Origin: Jacaranda mimosifolia
Taxonomy: Eukaryota > Streptophyta > Magnoliopsida > Lamiales > Bignoniaceae
Assembly (NCBI GenBank): GCA_018894105.1
Contig: CM032121.1
Coordinates: forward strand, 7,296,507 to 7,360,506
Length of the DNA: 64,000 bases
Direction of reading: 5' to 3'
Shown: positions 1 to 11,536 of the stretch, piece after piece
How the letters are laid out: each line of letters opens with the position of its first letter
Position numbering within the stretch: position 1 is the first letter of the stretch
Made by a program: the position numbers and the translations under genes
The notes under the pieces: generated by a model
What the model saw: only the letters and a program-made list of their open reading frames with translations
The model's database searches: none
Told to the model about the DNA's origin: nothing

Positions 1-1780
1 AAATACATTTTAAAATAATTAAATTAAATATAATAAAATTAATATTAAAAAAAGTGTGCCCTGACAGCAACCTTGCATCTGCGCATGGCAGCGAGGTAGC
101 CATGGCTGTTGCGCCTTGCCAAGGCAAGGCCGTCATGGATGGGGTTGGATGCAAGGTGAGTTTTGTATATATATAAAAATATATATATATGTATGTGCGT
201 ATATATATATATCTAATTTTTTTAATATTTTTTTATAGATGGATATTATGGCATTTTTATAACTAAAGGAGGTCAATTTTGTCATTTTCTTTTCAATTTT
301 TGATTAGATTTTTAATTTTGAAAGGTATGAATAAAATTGTTATTTACCAACTTCATCAATTTTAACGATGACTGTTGACATTAGGAGGTATTTCAAATTT
401 CTTCATAATTATAATTTTTTTATTAATAAGTCAAGACTTGGGGGTGTGGGTAATTAACTGTTAAATTATTAAAGAGAATGGTATAAATTTTAATTCTATT
501 GATTTAATTATGGATGGAGGTGGTTCTTAAGAAACCACGAATTTTTTCAATTTATGGTAATTTTAGGATGGAGATTAAATCATCTTACTATCAATGATTA
601 AAAAGTTAGTACATAACAATAAGCTAAAATTATAGGTACATGGCCCTAGAAAAATCCGCCCCTCCTTCGCCTTTCAATTTATGTTTCGGGCCTTTTGGCT
701 GCGTATCCCTTTCGCGAATTTACCAAGTCCCTGAGATTGGATACCATGCACAGACATTAATCTAAAATTGAAAAATGAATAAACAGAACAGCCTGATACT
801 GATTTATATATATATATATATATATGTTCACTTACAATTAGAAGTTTATTAAAAATTAAATTTTTTGACCTCACCAATATAAATGTGAGGCCGATGAAAA
901 CAAGCTAATGATCACTCTGCCAGTTTGATATTGTCAAAACAAGCTATGTTGCAAGTTGAAATTTATCTATTATATGTTTGCAACTTGAATTTTAGTGAGA
1001 AACTAAAATATTAAAAAAAATTCCCGTAAATTAAATGATTTAGTTTCGTGATTTTAATTTTTATATTTATCTTTTCTTTTTATTCCTTTTTTCACTAATT
1101 TGATAATTCAACCATAATATGAATGCAAGCATCGGGAAGTGCGAAAGTTCTAAGCAGAGATGTATAGAACTTTGAAATAACTTAATTGTTCTTTTGCAAC
1201 AGTTTGTGTTGTTCAAAGCAAAGACGCATAAACCTTAAATAACTTTATTTTTTTGTAACATAAGGGTGTACTGATTTTGTCTGAGTGCGTATGAAAAACG
1301 TATGATACGTGTAGGGTGTACCAAAATAAATATTGAATCTATGTTTGAAAGAGAAAATATTGAACTCACAGTTTGGACAATATTGATATGTATTTATCTC
1401 CATATACATGAACTTGTAATGCTGTGTAATGTTTGGAGAAAATATTAATGGAGTACACTATAATTATAATAAATTAATAATTTTGGCCCACTTTACTCAT
1501 GGGCTAAAATTCTTATAGTAAATAAAATACTTATTTGCAATTTTTATATAATCCTATGATTTTTTAGTAATTTCAATGCACATATATCAATTTTTAGGAT
1601 AAATCAAAAGAGAAATTTAAGATTGAAGAAAGCAAGAAAAAAAATATAGGATCAATTGAAGAGGCACTACAAGAAAAAGGAATATTGTTACGCATTTTTT
1701 CCTTATTTTTTTCTATCAGAGCGAAGTATATACAAGTATAATATTGTCACAGTTTGTAAAAAAGTGTAGGTGTAGATATT
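1..1780. other. AT-rich intergenic segment
   Basis: No gene is supported here. The segment is AT-rich with TA microsatellites near 164-212 and 804-825. A short GC-rich island at about 57-162 stands out; it carries a 9-bp inverted pair, CCTTGCATC near 73 and GATGCAAGG near 148. The short ORF on the minus strand near 674-877 overlaps a TA repeat and resembles no family known to me. Confidence 0.6.
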
Positions 1781-2790
1781 AGGGTTAAATTCATTTTATC
1801 GTTCTGTACTATGGGATATGTATTAAATACTATCATCTATTTTCAAAACCTTCAAATACTCCCCTCAAGGGTCTCAAATACCCACCTGTACTACCAAAAA
1901 TCTTCAAATACCCCCTCAAAGTCATCTGCCTTTAGTAAAATAGCTGACGATGTCAAAACTCTACATAAATTACTGATTTAACCTCAAAAAATAACTAAAT
2001 AACATAAAAATCTAGGATTCGTGGCATTTTTTTACAAAGTAATGATAAATTATAAGTAAAATATAACAAAACCCTAAATATTATTATACATTTTTTATAT
2101 CCCAAAATGAATGCAGATTTGGAAAATTTTAGACAAACAGTTGCGAAATAGAAATATGTATAATGGTCCCATATATTTTTTCCACACAAACAACCTCTAT
2201 TTTGTTGGTCACATATGTTTTGTATTAAAATGGAGTTGTTTAATGTTCTTTTAAAAAAATAAAATGATTTAATATTTTTGTTGGATTAGGAGTTAGATGA
2301 TACTTTAAATCCTAAAATGAAAGTAACAAAATTGAAGTAAGAAACTTGAGCATTATATAGTAAATTACAATAGTATTTTGGACATAAAATTTTTCAATGA
2401 TCATATGTGTAAATGGAAGATAATTTTAGTGCTATATCAGCCAAACAATTGTTACTTTTCTAAGGGCAGAGAAATTTGAGTGGGGTATTTAAAGGCTTTG
2501 GTAGGACAGGTGCCAATGATAGATTTGTCTACACAGAAAAAAAAAGTCATGTATCCTAAGTTTTATACTATTTAATTATTTTTTGAGATTAAATCAGTAA
2601 TTTATGTAGAGTTTTGACACCGTCAGCTATTTTACTAAAGGCAGATGACTTTGAGGGGCGTATTTGAAGATTTTTGGTAGTACAGAGGGGTATTTGACAC
2701 CCTTGAGGGGGGTATTTGAAGGTTTTAGAAGTAGAAGTGGGTATTTGATACATACCTCATGGTACAGGGGGGTAAAATGAATTTAACCCT
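1781..2790. mobile_element. Long-TIR element (MULE-like or foldback MITE), about 1.0 kb
   Basis: Two inverted arms of about 240 bp bound this element: 1781-2018 and 2548-2790. Both ends begin AGGGTTAAATTCATTTTA when read inward. The flanks carry the 7-bp direct repeat AGATATT (1774-1780 and 2791-2797), read as the target-site duplication; a 5-bp GATAT alternative overlaps it. The arms contain repeated ATTTGAAG and CCCCTC-type tracts. The centre has no coding capacity. Long arms and no ORF fit a non-autonomous MULE or foldback element; the short TSD is unusual for MULEs, which usually make 9-bp duplications. Confidence 0.75.
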
Positions 2791-3283
2791 AGATATTGTT
2801 TTTCATTTTAATAAATATGAAATATATTTTCGTTTGGATGTGGAGGGAAAAAATTTAGAGAGAGGTCAAATATAAAACCTTGTTATTATTTTAAAATTAG
2901 TATAGTTAATTTTTTCAATTCACGTGAAAACATATATCAACAAGGCCCGGATACTTAATTAATTATACATATATAGAGTAAAAATACATAAATAACTTCT
3001 CTACTTGGATGATTATAAAGCAAAAATAATAAAAACTATGAGATAACATGACCCATTAAATGCTGTTAAGTTTCTTACTCAACCTAAAAGAAAAAGTAAA
3101 TAAAAGTAAGACTTCTCAAATCTTTTCTAATGCAACGTATTAAACTGTTTTCTCAACAAAAAAAAATGATTTAATAATAACAATAACTAATTTTTAATAA
3201 TATTAACCTCATTAAATAATAATAATAATAATAATTTTAGGTGGATATCTTAATAATTATTTATAAATTTAATATTGATAAGA

Positions 3284-3764
3284 TACTACTAAAAAACAGG
3301 ATTTTAGTGATATGTATGTATAGTGACAACCTAGTAAGTTATCATTGTTGAAAATTAGTGACACGTATGTATAGTGACAACCTAGTAATAATAAAACTTT
3401 TATCACAAATTATAATGATAAATTTTTTGTCATTAGATTATCATTATATCACTAATTATCAATAGTTACAAATCAAAAACTTTAGTCATAATTGTTACAA
3501 TTATATTTTGAAAAATTAAAATACAAATAATTGTCACTTAAAAATATCACTAGTAACACTTAATAAATATCTTTGGTGACAATTTTTGCATTATCACTTA
3601 TTTTTTGTCATCAACATTATTTTTTTATAGTGATTGCCATATTAATTTTATGAAATTAAATTATTATTATTATGACAAAATAAGATCTTGTCACTTAATA
3701 TATATTCAACAACGACTTTTGCATTAATGTAGCTCTATATAGTCTCATCTTTTCCTTAGTAGTG
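3284..3764. mobile_element. CACTA-like miniature element
   Basis: The right end reads ...CCTTAGTAGTG and the left end reads TACTACTAAAAAACAGG, matching the CACTACTA termini of CACTA (EnSpm) transposons with one substitution at the first left base. The left part holds two direct copies of TATGTATAGTGACAACCTAG (near 3314 and 3368), and the interior is full of GTGAC/GTCAC-type subterminal motifs. There is no transposase. A clean 3-bp TSD was not seen. Confidence 0.55.
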
Positions 3765-5585
3765 AATAATCTCAAAAAAAAGTTAATATGTATTGGGTGT
3801 AAAAATTATAAAAATTGTAAATCATATATTAGCACAGTGTAGCTAGGTTTCACTATTAACAACGACTTAATTTGCATTATTTGATGTTGTTTTCATACTT
3901 TTACCTAACGCGCAGATAATGAAAAATAGAAAAAGAAAATAGTCTAATTTCTCCAGACTTGCCATGAACATAACCAAAGTCTGCTCCCACATCTCATTTC
4001 CCAAGAGAAAATGTCAGTTCTTTTTCATAACTTCTCTCTCCACAATAACTGATACGTTGGCTTGGCAAACCTATCCATGTACCATTCTTTTAGTTTTTTA
4101 TTTTTTCTGGATATGTGGGTGGGAATGAAAAGACTGGAATTTGCATAGACTTATTGAGGCTTTCAATCTGTTGAAGAAACAGTTGCTATCCTTGGAAAAG
4201 AGATCTGATCACCAAATTCATCCCTCTCAGCACAACATGTTACTCTGTGCTATCAACTGTACATACATGCAGACACATGGAAACAATTAATGGGTTATAA
4301 TTGGGAAAATAAATTGATGCAGATCTAAGTTTCCAAGAAACCCTCTTTTCTTTTCTTGTTAAAAGTTGACATCTTCTAGGGTTGTGTAATGAAACTCCAG
4401 ACAGATTAAAATACATCTTCAATATTGCACAAATCTCAAAGCACATATGTCTTAATTCAACTTATTCATCAGCATTTGCAAAAGCCCACATCATTTTCTC
4501 TTATTTAGAACCTTCTCAATCTTTTACCTTGAAGAAATGTCCTTTTTCTTGCACAAACTTAGAATTATACGAAACAGACATTAAATGGGCTAATGGAATC
4601 TTTTACGCAGTTTCTTGGAAGAAGACCAGAGGATGATGTGGGACTAATTGGAAGAATATATAATTATATATATATACACAAACACACACTTGATCCAGAC
4701 CTGCGCCATTGACACCTGTGTGTAAGATTTTTGCATTTAATGTATATCCGAAATTTTGAGTTGAGTGTGCCCTTGTGAATTTACTAAGTTAGTGAAAGAG
4801 GGTTAAATGTTCAAAAGTTTGGAGAAAAAAACAGTGAAGAATTATGCGTAATATGCTAAACTACATATATATATATATATATATATTTTGTATCTTGTAC
4901 GCAAAAGCCAAGAAATCTAAAGAGAGCTACGACTTAGCTTGCAAAGGAGGTTTAATCTACTTACAATCTATTCTGTCTCTTGTGGTAGTCTACTGCAGCA
5001 ATCTCCAGTTGAAAACAACAGTTCAGTGATAAGAACATGATGAATGATATATTCATATATATATATATATATATATATGTCTGTCCTAGCATCTAGTATG
5101 AATATCTGTTGAAATTTTTTTGAGTAACATAACATACATTAAATCGATATATATCTTTTTATTACAAATAGTGCTAGAGCACTGGCAAAGATAGAAACAA
5201 GAAATAACTTAAAAACATGCATTAACAGAACCTAAATAAATTAACATATAATATATGAAAAACTAATGAGGACGGAAGAAATTATATATCAGCTATCTGA
5301 GGGGAATAATGAACTTTTTCCATCCAAGTGAACAAATAAAGAACTATATTCGACAGTTCTTACTTGCCCTGGATTAATTTTCAAGGTAAAAATTCACTAC
5401 TGCTGAGAAGAAATTAAGGGATGTATAGATAGAGAAAGTCTCTCAGGCGCATAAAAATGACATCCAGATTCATAAAACACACACACACGTGTGTATGTGT
5501 GTGTATATAGAAGTAGGAGCAAGCACTTACCCCAGAAGTAAAGTGATGTGGCGGTCTTCAACATTCTTCAAGTTGAACCAGTGAA
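3765..5585. other. Intergenic segment, 3' side of the MIR166 locus
   Basis: No protein gene is supported. The segment holds TA microsatellites (about 4863-4886 and 5056-5078) and an AC/GT repeat near 5480-5506. Because MIR166 is transcribed leftwards, this is downstream of it and may contain the rest of the primary transcript. A minus-strand splice-donor sequence, GGG|GTAAGT, lies at 5525-5533 (the GT side is complementary to 5525-5530), about 60 bp past the second hairpin. Confidence 0.5.
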
Positions 5586-5589
5586 TGAT

Positions 5590-5694
5590 GGTTGGGGGGA
5601 ATGAAGCCTGGTCCGAGAGTCATTCAGGTATTTTCCTGGAAAAATAACAGGAATCACCTCCATGACCTCGAGCCAGACAACATTCCCCTCAACC
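5590..5694 (-). ncRNA. MIR166: miR166 precursor hairpin, distal copy
   Basis: The complement of 5596-5616 is the 21-nt miR166 sequence: it starts TCGGACCAGGC and ends TTCATTCCCC, an exact match to the conserved plant miRNA. On the opposite arm, the complement of 5666-5686 reads GGAATGTTGTCTGGCTCGAG plus G, the known miR166-5p (star) form. The arms fold into a stem with a loop of about 49 nt, and the pairing continues beyond the duplex (GGTT with AACC at the base). miR166 directs cleavage of class III HD-ZIP mRNAs and so sets organ polarity, meristem and vascular patterning; that role is known for the family and is not shown by this sequence. It lies 59 bp 3' of a sister hairpin on the same strand, so one primary transcript probably carries both. 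Confidence 0.93.
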
Positions 5695-5753
5695 TTAACA
5701 CTCACGAAAAGGGAAAAAAGAAACATGTATTTCCATAATGTCTAGATGCATAT

Positions 5754-5873
5754 GTGTTGAGGGGAATGAAGCCTGGTCCGAAGCATTCCAGAGGAATTTC
5801 TTCTTATTTTTCATTCATCAGAGAACTTAAACTCTGAAGCAGCCTCGAGCCAGCCAACATTCCCCCCAACACC
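5754..5873 (-). ncRNA. MIR166: miR166 precursor hairpin, proximal copy
   Basis: The complement of 5761-5781 is again the exact 21-nt miR166 (TCGGACCAGGC...CATTCCCC). The star arm, complement of 5843-5863, reads GGAATGTTGGCTGGCTCGAG plus G and differs from the neighbouring star at one base (GGC for GTC). The stem extends at the base with GTGTTG pairing CAACAC (5868-5873 with 5754-5759), and the loop is about 61 nt. Loop and spacer sequences differ from the sister hairpin while both miRNA arms are kept, as expected for an older tandem duplication under selection. Possible minus-strand TATA sequences lie near 5918-5926 and at 6686-6693; the sequence alone does not say which is used. Confidence 0.93.
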
Positions 5874-5944
5874 ATTTTTTACTCACTTTTGGAGAAACCC
5901 TACAACTCAATGTCTTAATATATAGAAGAGTAGAGGCTTTTCTT

Positions 5945-5988
5945 GGGGGTTGGGGGTGGGGGTGGGGGTGGGGGTGGGGGTCGGGGGG
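5945..5988 (+). repeat. (GGGGGT)n G-run array next to MIR166
   Basis: Seven runs of five or more G separated by T, TT or TC, starting about 70 bp upstream of the first miR166 hairpin. The plus strand, which is the template strand for MIR166, fits the G-quadruplex pattern of four or more G-runs with short loops. The C-rich strand would be in the RNA if transcription starts farther upstream. Confidence 0.85.
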
Positions 5989-7772
5989 TAGTGCCATAAT
6001 GTGTCTTTCGCATGCACTCACAGAGACACAAATACCAACAGGGACTGACTCAAATCTAAATTTTTGCTTATGATTCAAATGTTGATCCTAAATTAATCTC
6101 TGCAAAACGGCATTTAAAAGTTCACCTAAATCCCATGTAATGTAAAAACAAGAAAAAGAATCGTCCTACACTGTCTAAAAATTACCCTACAAAAGTCTCA
6201 CAACCTGAAACTTACCTAATCACACTTTCATTTCTTTCATTTCCTAGGCTATGACTTCATGACTCATCAACACTACCTCTTGTTTCCAGTCAACTGGGCA
6301 AACCTGTTGCCCCCATTTACTTCTAAGGGCTTTACCCTACAAACTGCATGCATTCTCTTTTTTACCTTTTTTCTCTATTTTTTTTTTTTTAAAAGATTAA
6401 TTCTCATTGTTTATTTATTTATTATCACAGTCAAACACACACAACAAGACAAAAAGTGATACATTTAAAAATGCACTTTACACGAGAAACAGAAGACTGA
6501 TTCAGACAGAACCCTCCAATCTCATAAATGCGATTCTTTCATCAGTGTTTTTTCATCATTACCTTATTATTTTTAGCTTCCTCTCTATTCCTACTTTACA
6601 ACTCTCCTCTGTACTGTCAAATTCATGCCTCAATTCAATGCTCTCTTCCATGGTCTTTTCCTTTTTCTATATTAAGCACTTTTGTTTATATACTCTAAAT
6701 TTGGGACCCTTTTTTTTTTTTTTTTTTTTTAGTTTTTAGTTTTTGTCTCATGCATGGAAAAGAGATCAAGATTTTTTTTTATCATGCACACGCAAAGCTC
6801 CCACTGATATTGCCTATTTTTAGCACAAAACAAAACTTATGGATCTACTTTTAGTGATGTTTTTGATATATTGGGGTGCCAGTATTTGTACTTTGGGTAA
6901 GCAACAGCTATAGAATTATTTTTCCTCAAATTAAAAAAAACAATGAAAACACTCTTGAATAAATATTTTGTTGCCCATTTTGTCTGGAGGGTAAATTTTA
7001 AATTCTTGCCACCCTTGGATCTCAAGGGGCTTGGCGAGAATTTTATTACTTCTTGTATATATTATTTTTTGTTATATTTGAAATTCAATTAATTAACTGA
7101 AGCACGATTTACAAATTATTTGAAGTGGGTTTACTATAATCTTCATGTATTCCCCATTCTTCTTCGCGTAACACACGATTTTACTGGAATGGTTATTTCT
7201 GGGCAGCTGTGAGAAAAAACAGTAGCCTCCCGAGAAACACGTTTCACAAAAAGACGGCGATTATGGAAGTGAAAATCTCGACCGTCTAAGATAACGATCC
7301 GACGGTTTTGGGGGTCGGAAAAGACAGTTTGATTGCCGGTGTCAGCGCGAGCGGAGGATCGGGAACCGAGGAGAGAGTGCCCGCCCAACGAGGAGAGGAG
7401 AAGAAAAAGCCAATAAAATTTAAAAAATATATGTAAAAGAAAGTCTATTAGTGATAAATTTTATTTTAAAAAATAATGGCTGACGTGGATGGTTCAGTAA
7501 TTAATGTAGTGACAGGGCCTTATTACTGCACCCGAGTCAAACTGCAGGTGCTTGAAAAAGCATCCTCATTTGCATTTCCCATTGGTGAATTTTATTTTAT
7601 TTTTGATAATTTTATTTACTTCCCATTCATTTCTTTTTTTTTTCCCCACTTTAAGTAGAGTTGTTTGGATGTTTGTTCAAATTTTAATTCGATTTTCCAT
7701 TGCTTCTAACGAATATTAATAATTTTATCAATCCATTTGTGACTAAAATGTATAGTTACATTGAATTGCATT
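5989..7772. other. Upstream intergenic DNA with a GC-rich patch
   Basis: No gene is supported. Pyrimidine tracts dominate 6350-6740. A TATATAAA sequence on the minus strand (6686-6693) is a candidate upstream promoter for MIR166. The stretch 7150-7400 is clearly more GC-rich than its surroundings and is open on the minus strand for 81 codons, but the translation resembles no family I know. A 60-codon plus-strand ORF at 7476 is also unrecognised. Confidence 0.45.
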
Positions 7773-8335
7773 CACTATAAGAAAACAACCCTTCACTAAT
7801 AAAAAATTTGTGACAAAGAGCGTTCTGTCACAATATGAAGACAATTGTGATGGATTTTTTATGGCATACTAATGAATTTTTTAAAAAAATGAGCAAAAAT
7901 ATATATTAGTCATGATACTTGTGACGGATATCAATTAATTAGTGACAAAACATATACTAACAGATTTATGAAATAAGTCCATCATAAATTTACTAATCTA
8001 TCATTCCGTGATGGATTTATTTCACAAATTCGGTATTATATATGTTTTATCTGTAATTAGTTTGTGACGAAAATAAAGTGTGTCACAGAGCTAATTTTGT
8101 GATAGAATTTTCATCACGGATCAAAAAAATTTATGTAGAGTTATGAAATTTGTGACGCACTTTTCATATTAATATATACTCTTCATATTTTTCACATGTA
8201 TCATAACTAATATATATTTTTGCTCAATTTTTTGGATTTGTTAATAATCCATTAAAAAACCATCACAATTGTCTTCACACTGTGATGGAACCTTCTTTGT
8301 CACTTCCATTAGTGAAGGGTTATTTTCTTATAGTG
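7773..8335. mobile_element. CACTA-type MITE, 563 bp
   Basis: The ends are near-perfect inverted repeats: left CACTATAAGAAAACAACCC, right the complement of GGGTTATTTTCTTATAGTG. The homology continues through CTTCACTAAT and into subterminal regions with GTGACAAA and GTGATGGA motifs. The 3-bp TSD ATT (7770-7772 and 8336-8338) is the size made by CACTA transposases. The interior is palindromic overall and non-coding. Confidence 0.85.
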
Positions 8336-8674
8336 ATTGTCTAAATATTAGAAAAAGAGTAAAATAAATTTTCTCGCGCGTCTTGGCATTTTAGATTAAT
8401 TGGTAGAGCTCATATGTTATTTGTGAAGAGAAACTTGTTGGGCAACTTATATGTTCATAAGTATTAAGTAGAGGAAATGTAGCTATCCAATCAGCTTTTC
8501 ATTTATTATCACATGAGCTACCACTTAAACACAGCTTTTAGTACATGGCCATAGGGAGTCATTCAATGTTTTGCGATTAATCTTTTACTTCTTAATCAAG
8601 ATGATTTAGGGTTATATTGTAATCATTCTATTAGTTCAAATTTATTATTTTCATTATTCAAAAGTTTTGTCGAG

Positions 8675-8760
8675 TTGCTTGTGGCCCAATGACATTAATC
8701 TTTTCTATTATGTGAAAAGGTCATGAGTTTGAACCTCATAAAATAATATTGTTTTGTTAA
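8675..8760 (+). mobile_element. tRNA-derived SINE-like fragment
   Basis: The segment runs TTGCTTGTGGCCCAATGACA, then a CTATTATGTGAAAAGGTC block, then GAGTTTGAACCTC. The last part resembles a Pol III B box (GGTTCGANTCC) and the first an A box. The same order of motifs recurs at about 44095-44165, 46740-46895, 47350-47465 and 61885-61950. No clean 3' tail or TSD was found here. Confidence 0.5.
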
Positions 8761-9041
8761 AAGGATAAATTCACCATTATAAGTTATCAAAAAAAAATTT
8801 CAAAATTTTCAAAATAAGACCATCCAAATTTTACATTTGTTTAATAAATAATATAATACCATCAATTTTTTATACATCCTAGAATAAGACTCAATTTCTA
8901 AATTTTTTAATGAATAATGTAAAAAACATCAATCTTCAACCATTATTTTTAACAAGAATAATATATAAATAAAAATTCATTTTTCCCCCAAAGTTTTACC
9001 CATTGATGGGCTGCATGGAGTGTCATTTTTACCATGGAAAA

Positions 9042-9089
<48 letters not shown>
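9042..9089. repeat. (ATT)n microsatellite
   Basis: About 16 uninterrupted ATT/TTA units. Confidence 0.95.
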
Positions 9090-9199
9090 TTCCGTAATTT
9101 CTAATGTGTTTTCTTTGAAAACAAAGGAAAATCCTTACTACTTACTAGCAGAAAAAATGGTAAACATCCTTGGTCAGCACACAAAATGGCCGGTGTAGT

Positions 9200-9420
9200 T
9201 TTCCTCTGCTTCTCTCTTCACATCGTACGGCTACAGAGTACACAACCACGTGATGACGATAAATGAATTCTGGAAAATGGGGCCCACAGGCCACATCTCA
9301 TGAGGGGACAAGACCACGTGTAGGGCTTTGCTAGGCGGATATGCAGGGTACGTGTCAGGAAACTATTGGGTGGTGACTCCCGAGAGATGGGACCACATGT
9401 GGGGGAGCAAATCATGCGTT
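9200..9420. promoter_or_regulatory. ACGTG-rich segment (G-box/ABRE-like sites)
   Basis: Two palindromic G-boxes, CACGTG at 9247-9252 and 9315-9320, and a GTACGTGTC ABRE-like site at 9348-9356 lie within about 110 bp, with CCACATGTGG near 9391. The stretch is more GC-rich than its flanks. G-boxes and ABREs bind bZIP and bHLH factors in plants. No coding region is visible next to it, so it may be a distal element or the remains of a lost promoter. Confidence 0.4.
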
Positions 9421-9839
9421 AATGATGATCATGATGGTCCATAATGATCATACATATATATACACACACATGCACACACATGATGCGAGGGTAAAAAAGA
9501 ATACATACATACGAGGAATTGCTGCTTTTGGGAGTAGACATAATTCGATTTTTTTTTGGGTTTTTTAGAAAGGATGTAAAGTATTAATTATCGTGGTTCT
9601 CAGAAGTTGACAGCTAAAATTAATGTTAATATTGTCGCTTCCAGATTTTTATAGTTTTTACGTATATTTTTATTCTCAAACTTATTTTAGTCAGTGTATT
9701 ACAAATAATCAACATGTTATTTTCATTTATTGTATTTATTAGTTTTGTACAAAAAAAAAAAAAAGTGATACTCAAAAGTGAGTATCATTTTTTTTTTTTT
9801 TTTTTAAACTTATACAATGCATGTTGGGTATCTACTTCG

Positions 9840-10462
9840 AAACCCTACCTCTCACATAATATGCCATGGGATAAAAAACCTTTAGGTCGGGCATTTGAAT
9901 TGAGTAACTTGGGTACCGACTTGATCAGATCGAAGATTATTTGATTAAATTGAGCTTTTACATTGAAAAAACTATAAGTCGGATATCCGATACTTGAATA
10001 AAATTTTGAATCTAATATCAGGTATGAGGTCCTACCCAATTGAATATTTTGGGTATCTTACTTAAATTTATATATAAATATATTATATATGTAATTACAA
10101 AAACATATTATATATGTAAGTATATTTATTATATGTAATTATATATATAAATTTATGTATATTATATATATATATATTTATAAATATATATTTTATTTAT
10201 GTTATTTATATTATAATATATAGTTGTTGTATATTAAAAAGGTCAAAGTTTGGCAGTACAGAGGCCAAACTTCTGTACAAGGTTAAATTTTATTATTATT
10301 TTATGTTTTGATTTTAACATATTTACATTTAAAAAAAATCATCATGTTGGGTATTCGACAAGTTTAAATTAGTGTTGGGTAGCTAAGATTGCTATTCGGT
10401 ATGTTGGGTGCCCAACTCCAACTCTCCCAAATTGTGCTTCTCGATCCGAACATCCACCCCTA
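9840..10462. mobile_element. Degraded hAT-like element, right terminus
   Basis: The segment ends CATCCACCCCTA, close to the CCCACCCCTA terminus of the intact hAT element at 34074-38378. Its body carries repeated GGGTATC, GGATATCCG and TTGGGTA motifs like the subterminal repeats of such elements. The left terminus was not found, so the left limit is approximate. Confidence 0.4.
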
Positions 10463-11536
10463 AAATCCTTGTTTGAAAACATAAGAATAAAAGGACCAAA
10501 AAAAGTAGTTAATCAAAATAAAAATAAAAATAAAAGGTAATGAAGTTGGTCTTATACCAGCTTAATCATTTTCTGTTCAACTATAATCTCAATTTTTTAT
10601 TTACAATTAATTAAGCTACTTGTCCTTAGAGTCTTTGGCCTTTTGCAATCCAAGGAGAAAAATAATAATTTAACAATATTAAATGTGACCATCCATCATA
10701 TTCAAACATTTAAGAAATGTTCATATTTTCACTTAAAATTATATTATTATAGTATGTGTAGCTATCAAATTATATTATACGTATGCTATTATGAACACTA
10801 TAGTGCACTCATTTAATTTCTCCATTTTTTCTCGTATTTATCTTATATATTTGTATATATGTTTACTAAAATCTATTTTATGAACTTTATAGTGTCTAGA
10901 TCATGAGAAAGATATATTTTATAATTAATGACACACTTTATTTTTATGAACTTTACTCATTGAAGAAGTATATTTTTTATTTACTTGCATGAGATGGGTC
11001 ATGAAGCTAATCAAGACATAGCCCAATTTGATGTTTGGGTCAGGTCAATCAAATGAAATTTATCTATAATCAATCGTAGCCCAGCAGGAAGCCTCGGAAG
11101 AAAGATATTTTTTAATTAATGACATACTTTTGCATGTCACAAAAGGAAAAATCTTTTCCCCATAGAAAATTTTATTCAAAAAGCCACTAATATTGATTTG
11201 TAAAAATTAATTTATAATTTTTTCGATAAAAAGTAAGCTTGTTTATATAATTAAGTAGCCTTGATAATTACTTAATGTTAGGCAATATTATTTTAATATA
11301 CTATCATGTGGTTCAGATCAAGCACCCTAGATTTGTTTATATATATTTGTTGTACATTACCAAATTTATTTTATCTATAAAAGGATCTCAATTATAATTT
11401 ACTTTGGGTTTGTCCACCCTCAAATTTGGATGTAAAAATTAATATTTATATTTGACCTATCAGTTAAATACATTTAGTATATTGTTTTTTAGCCTAATAA
11501 TTTTATTAGTTTCAACCCGTTCACCATTTAAGAAAT
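10463..11536. other. AT-rich intergenic segment
   Basis: I see no gene, RNA or clear transposon boundary in this stretch. Confidence 0.5.

Noticed and set aside
4382..4636. Plus-strand ORF of 84 codons
   Set aside because: No recognised motif, ordinary AT-rich composition, and a competing ORF on the other strand; coding not supported.
5827..6078. Minus-strand ORF of 83 codons beside MIR166
   Set aside because: It is opened by the G-run array (poly-Pro/His translation) and overlaps a miRNA hairpin; no protein family is visible.
7476..7658. Plus-strand ORF of 60 codons starting MADVDGS
   Set aside because: The second half is low-complexity Phe/Ile from a T-rich tract; no family recognised.
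8390..8420. Possible tRNA gene (TTAATTGGTAGAGC)
   Set aside because: Only an A-box-like stretch is present; no cloverleaf or B box at tRNA distance.
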